A stretch of DNA of 17,740 nt from Marinilabilia sp964403175. GTDB lineage: Bacteria; Bacteroidota; Bacteroidia; Bacteroidales; Marinilabiliaceae. Location of the stretch: the NCBI GenBank assembly GCA_964403175.1, contig CAYOFH010000064.1:1-17740 (forward strand), given 5' to 3'. The translations under genes were made by a program, and so were the position numbers. Below the pieces are notes generated by a model. That model did not search any database, was not told the DNA's origin, and was given only the letters and a program-made list of their open reading frames with translations. This document shows positions 8,004 through 14,400 of this stretch, in pieces (positions within the stretch are counted from its first letter, which is position 1; every line of letters starts with the position of its first letter).

Positions 8004-8053
8004 ATCCATGAGATGATTTGGGGGGTATCCCTTCAAACAACCATCTCATGGAT
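8004..8053. repeat. Perfect 12-bp inverted repeat in the sua5 upstream region
   Basis: ATCCATGAGATG (8004-8015) and CATCTCATGGAT (8042-8053) are exact reverse complements around a 26-nt loop containing a GGG-TAT-CCC mini-stem. It lies in the 428-bp non-coding stretch 7801-8229, 177 bp downstream of the DUF4914-like gene and 200 bp upstream of sua5. On the minus strand the stem is followed by ATTTTGC, only a weak T tract, so terminator function is possible but not clear. A structured small RNA or recombination site are alternatives. No ORF fits this stretch. Confidence 0.55.
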
Positions 8054-8081
8054 ATTAGAAAATACAACTTTTGAATTTTTC

Positions 8082-8113
8082 TTGCAGAATTCAGAATCTT
8101 CTGAATTCTGCAA
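8082..8113. repeat. 32-bp near-perfect palindrome (15-bp arms)
   Basis: TTGCAGAATTCAGAA and its exact reverse complement TTCTGAATTCTGCAA are separated by only 2 nt. Each arm contains GAATTC, so the block is self-complementary at two scales. It lies 117 bp downstream of the DUF4914-like gene and 29 bp from the 8004-8053 inverted repeat. A further copy of TTCTGCAA occurs at about 7939. As RNA it would make a very stable stem; as DNA it could be a dimeric protein site or a cruciform. No proper T tract follows on either strand, so it is not a standard terminator. Confidence 0.6.
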
Positions 8114-8229
8114 ATGCGCTATCATTTTTCAGTTTCTTCCTCTGGTTTTCCTGAAATTCTGCTACTTTATTCCGACCATTTTATTGGTATAAAATTTATT
8201 TATTCAGGCCGGATGCAACACGCATTAAT

Positions 8230-10155
8230 TTATTCATGATCTTCTATTTTGCTAAAGGAGTATTCATATTCAAAACTCATTGGTACAATCTTGTTGTAAT
8301 CTTCCACGGTCGCATCAGCAAGACAAGCTTCGATGATTTTCCGGCCGGTAGGATGCAACTCGGGTGTAAGATATTGTTGAAGTTCTTCCTTGAAGAATGT
8401 TTTCAACATTTCTGCTCCTGCATCATATCCTTCAACACCAACTTCCGGCTGATTGTAAACTTTCAAAAATCTGGAAGGGATTTTAGAACTTTCAATAGTC
8501 AGATGATTCAGTTCATAACCCAGCAGGGAACAACGTGCGACCTGATACTGATCATCTCTCAATCTGGCTGCTCCTCTACGGGTAAGATATTCGCGCATAA
8601 GTAATTGTGGTTTGAAACCTACCTCCCAGGCACCTATGTTCTGGTTGGGTACCAGAGTAAATGTGGTTCGCGGAGTATCAGTAATTTGTTTCAACAGCAG
8701 GTTGGCATGGACCACTTTACGGCCGGTTGCAAATGGCCAGTAAGACCCTACACCTTCACTCTTCATAGATCCGGTTCCCACGATACTGGGGTTGTTCAGC
8801 CCACGTGGAGCGACCAGACGCCATAACCAGGCAATTGCCGGTGGCAGAATATGAAACAGGCCTACAATACCAATACTTGGATTTTCTTTTGTGCAGGGAG
8901 TGGTTCTCAGTCCGAAACTTCTGATGTCAACAGCTACTTCGTTTTCAATGGCGTCATCAACACTTTTTCTGGGCAATATAACCCTGGGATTTGGACATTT
9001 TTTACCCGGCTCATCTTCTATATGGTCCCAGATTAAAGCAGTAGAATCCGGCTTGGTGTCGATATTCAGGAAAAGAAGAGGCATGGAAGGGTTGATTGTT
9101 TTTTCTTCCAGGAAAGGATCATCTCCGTATTTATTCACACTGTCAACTCTTACAAACCATGCATTTTCGGCATCTACAATTCGTAGTTTTCCATCCTTTT
9201 TCTGAACGGAAGGATGGCAGAATGCCATGTCGTCAGCGACAGGTTTGAAAGAACAAAACTGAGGAATGGTGATATATCTCTTTTCTTCGGTGATAGTGTT
9301 TCTTCCCAGTAAAACTCTGCCGTCGTGCTCCCTTACAATGTGCTGATGTAATTCACTTTTCCCACCACCACTGGCACCTTCATGCATAAAGGTGGTGAGG
9401 TTGTCGTATGGACTCCAGGACTGAACAGCAGAGCAATGTGCTGTTAACCAGCCTTCTTTTTCTCCCTGGGTAAGTAGAACTCCATATAAGCCTTTTTTGG
9501 CACTTGGCCCAGGATACAAGTTGTATGAGTACAATTCGTGGACTTTATCAGTACGATTATGAACCACAACTTGTTTTCCGTTGAAATGGGTGTGTCGAAA
9601 AACCGGTGCAACAAAAATGGCGGATTTTATTTCATCCCCCGGCTTTAATTCCTCAAGAGAAACGTGCTCCTGAAGCATGGCAAGCCCCAGTGCAAAAAAA
9701 CCTGCATTGGCCGGAGCAATTGCTATTCCGAGAGAACCAATGCCAACGCGGCCTGCGAAATAGAAAAATACGGCAAGTTCCTGCTCTTTCATCCAGTCAA
9801 AAGTTTCTTTCTGGATGCTGGAGAACTCATAACCAAATTTATCTTTAAAACGGATCTTATCAGTAGGCTTATCATCAGCAATAACCATGGTTCCCGGGTC
9901 ACGCCTTCTCATATATGCTTCAGTGTAATTGGCCGAGATGCCGTTTTTTACCTTCTGAACCACTGCTTCTACATACTCCCCTTTTCCGGGAACATCATAT
10001 TTTACTTCGAATTCTTTTTCTCCATTGGTGGATGCTTCCACCAGTTGGTCTGTAGTGTTAAAGAATTTTACTCCCTTGCAATTCTCCAATAAGGAAATAA
10101 CGTTTTCCGGAAGCTGTACATTTTTGTCCTTTAACTGTTTAATCAAGTTACTCAT
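8230..10155 (-). CDS. DUF4914-like protein with PEPCK-type nucleotide-binding motifs
   Basis: A 641-residue soluble protein that I recognise from memory as the DUF4914 family; its function is unknown. The sequence order recalls ATP-dependent phosphoenolpyruvate carboxykinase. LTAHCSAV (237-244) resembles the SMHCSANVG strand, EGASGGGKSELH (259-270) is a P-loop like GLSGTGKTT, VADDMAFCHP (306-315) resembles the kinase-2 GDDEHGW, and NAWFVRVDSV follows where PEPCK has its GCYAK segment. A hydrophobic Gly/Ala-rich stretch (about 128-160) lies before these. No signal peptide or clear membrane helix was seen. The likely role is an ATP- or GTP-using phosphotransfer enzyme on an unknown substrate, but this is inference. 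The gene is transcribed divergently from an XRE-cupin regulator across 414 bp that contain tandem repeats. All codons are intact and the length is full. Confidence 0.85.
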   Translation of the reverse strand: MSNLIKQLKDKNVQLPENVISLLENCKGVKFFNTTDQLVEASTNGEKEFEVKYDVPGKGEYVEAVVQKVKNGISANYTEAYMRRRDPGTMVIADDKPTDKIRFKDKFGYEFSSIQKETFDWMKEQELAVFFYFAGRVGIGSLGIAIAPANAGFFALGLAMLQEHVSLEELKPGDEIKSAIFVAPVFRHTHFNGKQVVVHNRTDKVHELYSYNLYPGPSAKKGLYGVLLTQGEKEGWLTAHCSAVQSWSPYDNLTTFMHEGASGGGKSELHQHIVREHDGRVLLGRNTITEEKRYITIPQFCSFKPVADDMAFCHPSVQKKDGKLRIVDAENAWFVRVDSVNKYGDDPFLEEKTINPSMPLLFLNIDTKPDSTALIWDHIEDEPGKKCPNPRVILPRKSVDDAIENEVAVDIRSFGLRTTPCTKENPSIGIVGLFHILPPAIAWLWRLVAPRGLNNPSIVGTGSMKSEGVGSYWPFATGRKVVHANLLLKQITDTPRTTFTLVPNQNIGAWEVGFKPQLLMREYLTRRGAARLRDDQYQVARCSLLGYELNHLTIESSKIPSRFLKVYNQPEVGVEGYDAGAEMLKTFFKEELQQYLTPELHPTGRKIIEACLADATVEDYNKIVPMSFEYEYSFSKIEDHE

Positions 10156-10187
10156 ATACTTTGTTATTTGGTTACACGTATAATAAA

Positions 10188-10232
10188 ACAGATCTGATGC
10201 TTAATAGTGAAACAGATCTAATACTTAATGGT
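10188..10232. promoter_or_regulatory. Two 21-bp direct repeats, candidate operator of the DUF4914-like gene
   Basis: Copies at 10188-10208 and 10212-10232 agree at 18 of 21 positions and have a period of 24 bp. Each begins ACAGATCT and ends with CTTAAT plus GT, and the first holds the palindrome CAGATCTG. A weaker third copy (TCAGACCT) may start at 10238. They lie 33-77 bp upstream of the DUF4914-like start, in the region shared with the XRE-cupin regulator, the expected place for binding by that regulator. On the minus strand the second copy includes TAGATCTG, one base off the -7 consensus, so binding could block the promoter. Regulator pairing is inferred. Confidence 0.5.
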
Positions 10233-10514
10233 TTTATTCAGACCTTTGAAATTATTAAAGAATCCCGGGTTTATAATGAAATTTTTTCCGGGCTACTTTA
10301 ATTTTTCTTTTGCAATTATAGAAAAAAAAATCTATAAAGAAATTTATTTAGTATATTTTAACTGAATGAAGAGTATTGCTTTTCTTTTGTATTTTATGGA
10401 TGTGTTTATATTTGTGTTAATTTTCAAATTGTTGAAGGGATTAATGTTAATTGGATTTAGTTAAAATTTTTGATGTAATGGTTTCAGTGTAATTAAAAAA
10501 ATTTTGATCTAAGG

Positions 10515-10546
10515 TTTACAAAAACTAAAATAATCTTTTAATTTTG
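10515..10546 (+). promoter_or_regulatory. Putative promoter of the XRE-cupin regulator gene
   Basis: TAATTTTG (10539-10546) fits the Bacteroidota -7 consensus TAnnTTTG. A TTTA at 10515-10518 lies 20 nt upstream, where the -33 TTTG box is expected. The predicted transcript would start near 10553, giving a very short leader before the ATG at 10570. The rest of the 10156-10569 intergenic region is AT-rich with no ORF. Confidence 0.5.
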
Positions 10547-10569
10547 CAATATTATTTTTGCATTTTCTT

Positions 10570-11124
10570 ATGGAAAAACTGGGACAAAGAATAAAACAGA
10601 GAAGAGAGGATATTGGGTTGACACTTAGTGCTTTGAGCAAGATGTCCGGGGCTAGTTTGAGTCTTTTATCTCAAATAGAACACGGGAAGACCTACCCTTC
10701 CCTTCATACTTTAAAAAACATTGCAGTTGCACTTAATTCATCTGTAGGGAATTTAATCGGCGAGCAGGAGAATCATTCTCATAATCCGTTTATGAGCTTC
10801 AATGAGCGAAAACTTGTGAAGCAAACCGATTGGGGAGCTACATTGTATGTATTGACGCATTACAGCCCTTCTCAAAATATTGAGCCATACATGGTCAGAC
10901 TTGAAAACAGTGGAAACTGTAAAGGACTGGTGGAAGGTTCACGCAGAGCTCAGGATTTTTGTCACGTTCTGACAGGCAAAATTGAAATTGACCTGAGGGG
11001 TAAGCCCTTTATTCTCAGACGGGGGGATAGTATTTTGTTTGATTCATTCGAATTAAACTCAATAGTTAATCTTCATGATGGGATAAGCGATTTTTTGTGG
11101 ATTTTGGTGCCAGATAAATATTAG
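10570..11124 (+). CDS. XRE-family transcriptional regulator with C-terminal cupin domain
   Basis: A 184-residue one-component regulator. Residues 3-65 form a helix-turn-helix of the XRE/Cro type (LGQRIKQRREDIGLTLSALS, then SLLSQIEHGKTYPSLHTL). Residues about 105-182 form a cupin-like small-molecule sensor (FCHVLTGKIEIDL, then ILRRGDSILFDS). Many XRE-cupin proteins control nearby amine, sugar or amino-acid metabolism genes. The usual cupin metal-binding histidines are not evident here: the segment after FDSFELN has no His where most members have PHxxxN, so the ligand may be bound without metal. I chose the ATG at 10570 over an in-frame TTG at 10558 because the family starts a few residues before LGQRI. 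It is divergent from the DUF4914-like gene, which is its most likely target. Confidence 0.9.
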   Translation: MEKLGQRIKQRREDIGLTLSALSKMSGASLSLLSQIEHGKTYPSLHTLKNIAVALNSSVGNLIGEQENHSHNPFMSFNERKLVKQTDWGATLYVLTHYSPSQNIEPYMVRLENSGNCKGLVEGSRRAQDFCHVLTGKIEIDLRGKPFILRRGDSILFDSFELNSIVNLHDGISDFLWILVPDKY

Positions 11125-11208
11125 CCTTCTTTTTAATTCGGTCGAACTTCGTTTCAAAAATGATTTTTTTTTCGATATTTATTTATTTACGAAATACAAA
11201 CGTCCTTG

Positions 11209-11240
11209 TTTGGTTAGTGCGTTATAATTTGCAATATTTG
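11209..11240 (+). promoter_or_regulatory. Putative promoter of the methyltransferase gene
   Basis: TTTG at 11209-11212 and AATATTTG at 11233-11240 (one mismatch to TAnnTTTG) are 20 nt apart, the same spacing as the proposed promoter of the preceding gene. They lie 33 bp before the predicted TTG start. The match is imperfect. Confidence 0.35.
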
Positions 11241-11273
11241 AATTCCTTTTTTCAGCTACAATAATCTTGAACA

Positions 11274-12071
11274 TTGAAAATTAGAATATTATCTTATCGG
11301 CTAAAGTCCTGGTTGTCGTATCAATTAAAATCACGGTACTATAAGGGATTTGGAATTCATTCCCCTTTTGTTTTTTATCTGGTACGTGAATTGTTTTGGG
11401 ATTCGCATTTTTATTATGCCTTTGCGAAGATTGATGCTGCCCGTAAAACACTTTCAGTCAGCAGACAAGTAGTGAATGTTAGTCAACTGGGAGCGCCATC
11501 GGTTAGCCATCGAAAGCAAAAAAGTATCAAAAGGCTTGTTGAAGAAGGGAGCCTTCCGGATAAATACGGAAAATTGTTGTTCCGGCTCATTAATAATTTG
11601 GCTCCGGAATCGATAATTGAGCTGGGCACAGGGACCGGTATGAGTACACTTTATCTTGCTCTTCCGAATTCCAATACTAGAGTGGTTAGTATTGATGGGA
11701 ATTCCGAATTGCATGAGGTGGCAAAAAATCTTTTTGAGATTGCAGGAGTAAATAATGTGGAACTTCGAACCGGTTCTTTTCAGCAGCAACTTCCCGATGT
11801 TCTTAGCAGTTTAGAACAAGTGGACTTTATTTTATTTGACGGTAATCACAGGTACGACGCAACACTGGAATATTTTGAACTGTGCCTGAAAAAAATTCAC
11901 AATGATTCTGTGTTTGTTTTTGATGACATTCACTGGTCTCCTGAAATGAATAAAGTATGGAAAGAAATTGTTAGTCGTCCTGAAATAACTGTTTCTGTTG
12001 ATTTGTTCAGAATTGGAATTGTATTTTTCCGTAGGGAATGTACCAAACATCATTATCTGGTCAGATATTAA
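11274..12071 (+). CDS. Class I SAM-dependent methyltransferase
   Basis: A 265-residue predicted O-methyltransferase-like enzyme transferring methyl from S-adenosylmethionine to an unknown substrate. The SAM-binding motif I is IIELGTGTGMS (114-124). The acidic residue ending strand 2 is in VSIDGN (138-143), and the motif DFILFDGNHRYDATLEYF (184-201) is typical of the Methyltransf_24-like group. FVFDDIHWSPEM (214-225) follows. The N-terminal GIHSPFVFYLV (27-37) is a conserved element of a Bacteroidota lineage of these proteins. The start is a TTG at 11274; no ATG occurs in the first part of the frame and the conserved N-terminal block begins soon after, so TTG is the best choice. A start further upstream is excluded or unsupported. 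It lies 149 bp after the regulator and is probably transcribed separately. Confidence 0.88.
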   Translation: MKIRILSYRLKSWLSYQLKSRYYKGFGIHSPFVFYLVRELFWDSHFYYAFAKIDAARKTLSVSRQVVNVSQLGAPSVSHRKQKSIKRLVEEGSLPDKYGKLLFRLINNLAPESIIELGTGTGMSTLYLALPNSNTRVVSIDGNSELHEVAKNLFEIAGVNNVELRTGSFQQQLPDVLSSLEQVDFILFDGNHRYDATLEYFELCLKKIHNDSVFVFDDIHWSPEMNKVWKEIVSRPEITVSVDLFRIGIVFFRRECTKHHYLVRY

Positions 12072-12442
12072 GGTGTTTATTTTTAGAAGAGTATCCTCCC
12101 GGGCTAGAGGCTTGTTGTTGCTGATGAGTAAAATTTTAATCAGGTGTTTTTAATCAATCTATTGTCTTAATTGTCCTGCATAACTTATTTCCTGCCTGAA
12201 GATTGCTTTACCCTGATTGGGATGGAATCAATTCTGAAGGTTTTTATAATTTCCGATTTTTACCTGACACAAATTTATTAGCATCAAAAAAAGTAGCAAT
12301 TGAATCTTAAACCATTGTTCTTTGTTATTATCAAAGATGTAATTTGAAATACAATTTTACTCCTTATTAATGGTAACTTCTGACAGGATTTATTCCGGAT
12401 CTGCAGGATTGGGTCAGAAAACCTTAAAAAATTTTTTATTTG
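12072..12442. other. Non-coding interval between methyltransferase and ABC ATPase genes
   Basis: This 371-bp stretch has no ORF of note. The only structure I see is near its end: TTCTGAC (12378-12384) and GTCAGAA (12413-12419) form a 7-bp inverted repeat, and CAGGATT occurs twice between them (12384-12390 and 12404-12410, a 20-bp period). This lies 23 bp before the ABC gene start and could be a regulatory site, but the evidence is weak. No confident terminator was found after the methyltransferase. Confidence 0.4.
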
Positions 12443-13150
12443 ATGGATAAGACAATTATTCACATAGAGGATCTAAATAAGCATTATCAGGTCGGGACTC
12501 AGGTGGTTAAAGCCCTTAACGGGGTAACCATATCTATTCAAAAAGGTGAGTATGTAGCTATTATGGGGCCGTCGGGTTCAGGCAAATCCACGCTGATGAA
12601 CTTGATTGGGGCACTGGACACGCCAACCTCGGGGCGGTATGTTCTTAATGGAACGGATGTGAGCCACATGAGTGATGATCAACTAGCTGAAATCCGGAAC
12701 CGGGAAATCGGATTTGTTTTTCAGACATTTAACTTATTGCCACGTTATTCAGCATTGGAAAATGTGGTGCTGCCATTGATTTATGGCGGGGTGTCAAAAG
12801 AAGAGAGATATCAGCGTGGGGAAATGGCCTTGCAAAATGTAGGATTGTCGGATAGAATGACACATAAGCCAAATGAACTTTCAGGCGGTCAGCGGCAAAG
12901 AGTGGCAGTGGCCCGGGCATTGGTAAATAAACCGTCTCTTATTTTGGCTGATGAACCTACAGGAAATCTGGATTCTAAAACATCCGTTGATATTATGCGC
13001 CTTTTTGAAGAAATTCATAATGCTGGAAATACTATAGTATTGGTAACTCATGAAGAGGATATTGCACAACATGCTAAAAGGATTGTTCGTTTGCGTGACG
13101 GGTTGGTAGAGAGTGATGAACCTGTGGAACCGGTTTTAAATTCAAAATAG
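12443..13150 (+). CDS. ABC transporter ATP-binding protein, LolD/MacB type
   Basis: A 235-residue nucleotide-binding subunit of the LolD/MacB/FtsE-like group that powers lipoprotein release or efflux systems with FtsX-type permeases. The motifs are complete: Walker A GPSGSGKST (42-50), Q-loop FVFQTFNLLPRYSALENV (with Q94), signature LSGGQRQRVAVARAL (146-160), Walker B LILADEPTGNLDS (166-178) and the switch histidine in VTHEED (H203). The RYSALENVVLPL stretch is characteristic of this subfamily. The start is ATG at 12443; an in-frame TTG just before it is less likely. No permease is adjacent upstream, and downstream the sequence enters the assembly gap 20 bp after the stop, so a partner gene may be missing or encoded elsewhere. 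Confidence 0.93.
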   Translation: MDKTIIHIEDLNKHYQVGTQVVKALNGVTISIQKGEYVAIMGPSGSGKSTLMNLIGALDTPTSGRYVLNGTDVSHMSDDQLAEIRNREIGFVFQTFNLLPRYSALENVVLPLIYGGVSKEERYQRGEMALQNVGLSDRMTHKPNELSGGQRQRVAVARALVNKPSLILADEPTGNLDSKTSVDIMRLFEEIHNAGNTIVLVTHEEDIAQHAKRIVRLRDGLVESDEPVEPVLNSK

Positions 13151-13170
13151 TGAACTGCGGATTTTGAGTT

Positions 13171-13270
13171 NNNNNNNNNNNNNNNNNNNNNNNNNNNNNN
13201 NNNNNNNNNNNNNNNNNNNNNNNNNNNNNNNNNNNNNNNNNNNNNNNNNNNNNNNNNNNNNNNNNNNNNN
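13171..13270. other. Assembly gap (100 N)
   Basis: Exactly 100 unresolved bases, the usual placeholder for a scaffold join of unknown length. It separates the plus-strand ABC gene from the minus-strand lysine exporter and removes the latter's end. The true distance, and even which genes lie between, cannot be read here. Confidence 0.99.
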
Positions 13271-14209
13271 GCCTAAAATAAAAGGAACCAAAAAAGGAAC
13301 CAGAATAGAGAGTATCATTCCGCTAAAAATACTTATAACAGCATATTCCTTTCCTGTGGCTTTAACGATAACCGGAAGAGTGGTATCCATTGCCGTTGCA
13401 CCACCGGAAACTATGGCGCCAAGTTTTCCAAACCATTGTACCATTAACGGGGCCCCAACAAGGGTGATTATTTCTCTGAAGATATTGGCCAGTAAAGCGA
13501 TAACTCCCATTTCGCTACCGCTTATTTTTCCGATAAAAATAGCTGAAAGAGAATAGTAACCGAAGCCTGCACCTATAGCCATTCCGTTGACTGTATCCAC
13601 ATTTTCAATGGTAAAGGAAACAAGTAAACTGCCACCAATGCTGCCTACCACAACAATAACGGGTACAAGGAGGATTTTCAGACTTGTTCGTTTTAGGATT
13701 TCCATGGCCCGGGGATCGGCTCCCAACCCCGCACCAACCAGTATCATCATTATATATAACGTGCCTGTGGCAACCATAGCATCGCCCCAGAATGCCGGTA
13801 AAATTTCTGTCCAACCGCCGATGGTTCCGGCAACGAAAAAGAATAGAATCCAGAAGCTTTGATTTTTGATCAGAATGCTAAACCAATTTCCGGATTGACT
13901 GTTGATGTTTTTATCTGATTTTTTTTTCTGTTTTATATTTTCCCTGAAAAAGGAATTGACCATCCTGGCCAGGAAGAGACTGCCCATGATAGCTCCACTG
14001 CTTAACAGAACTGCCTGCCAGCCCAGTGATGTGATATTTTGAATTACACGGGGATCTGTTCCCACGGAAATACCCAGAAAGAATAGCAGGGAAAATATGG
14101 TAACTGAAATCAGGGGTTCGGTGATTTTAAGAAATCCCGATTGTTTCCTGAAGAGGAGTCCGATTCCAATTCCTACGATGAATAATCCTATGACGAGAAG
14201 TGATAACAT
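13271..14209 (-). CDS. lysO: LysO-family lysine exporter, 3' end lost in the gap
   Basis: LysO (YbjE) exports L-lysine and its toxic analogue thialysine across the inner membrane. I read 313 residues with about eight hydrophobic segments. Hallmarks are two pseudo-repeated SVGTDPRVIQNI (48-59) and GAGLGADPRAMEI (159-171) blocks and the conserved GAGFGYYSLSAIFI (213-226), followed by LLANIFREIITLVGAP (239-254). The E. coli protein is about 300 residues, so only a few C-terminal residues and the stop are likely missing in the gap. The start is ATG at 14209, preceded on its strand by AGGAAA with good spacing; an in-frame upstream ATG at 14329 would add 40 non-homologous, polar residues. It follows the symporter gene by 191 bp on the same strand, so both may concern amino-acid balance. 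Confidence 0.88.
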
Positions 14210-14400
14210 TCTGTTTCCTTTTATTCCGGAACTGAACCCGGGGTGATTGATCTTGAATTGGACAGGAGCGTCCTGCTTTTCTGAAGCCCCGTGGGATGAA
14301 AGTGGCTGAGGGTAACACAAAAAACGCATAAAGCCAGAAACTTTTAACCCGAAACTCAGATCCCAAAAAACGAAGTTCCCCGCTGTGATTTTAGAGGGCC

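Noticed and set aside
7974..8192. Plus-strand 72-residue ORF over the palindromes
   Set aside because: The frame passes through both inverted repeats, has no ribosome site and shows no recognisable protein features.
10188..10232. CRISPR-like repeat pair
   Set aside because: Only two diverged copies with a 3-bp spacer and no cas genes; an operator is the better reading.
10266..10296. CCCGG/CCGGG stem upstream of the DUF4914-like gene as a riboswitch
   Set aside because: Only 5 bp of pairing around a long AT-rich loop, with no match to a known riboswitch core that I can see.
13142..13270. C-terminal extension of the lysine exporter through the N run
   Set aside because: Translation through unknown bases is meaningless; the real end is in the gap, so the gene is cut at 13271.
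14210..14329. Longer N-terminus for the lysine exporter starting at 14329
   Set aside because: The added 40 residues are polar and unlike the family, while the ATG at 14209 has an AGGAAA ribosome site and begins a normal first membrane helix.
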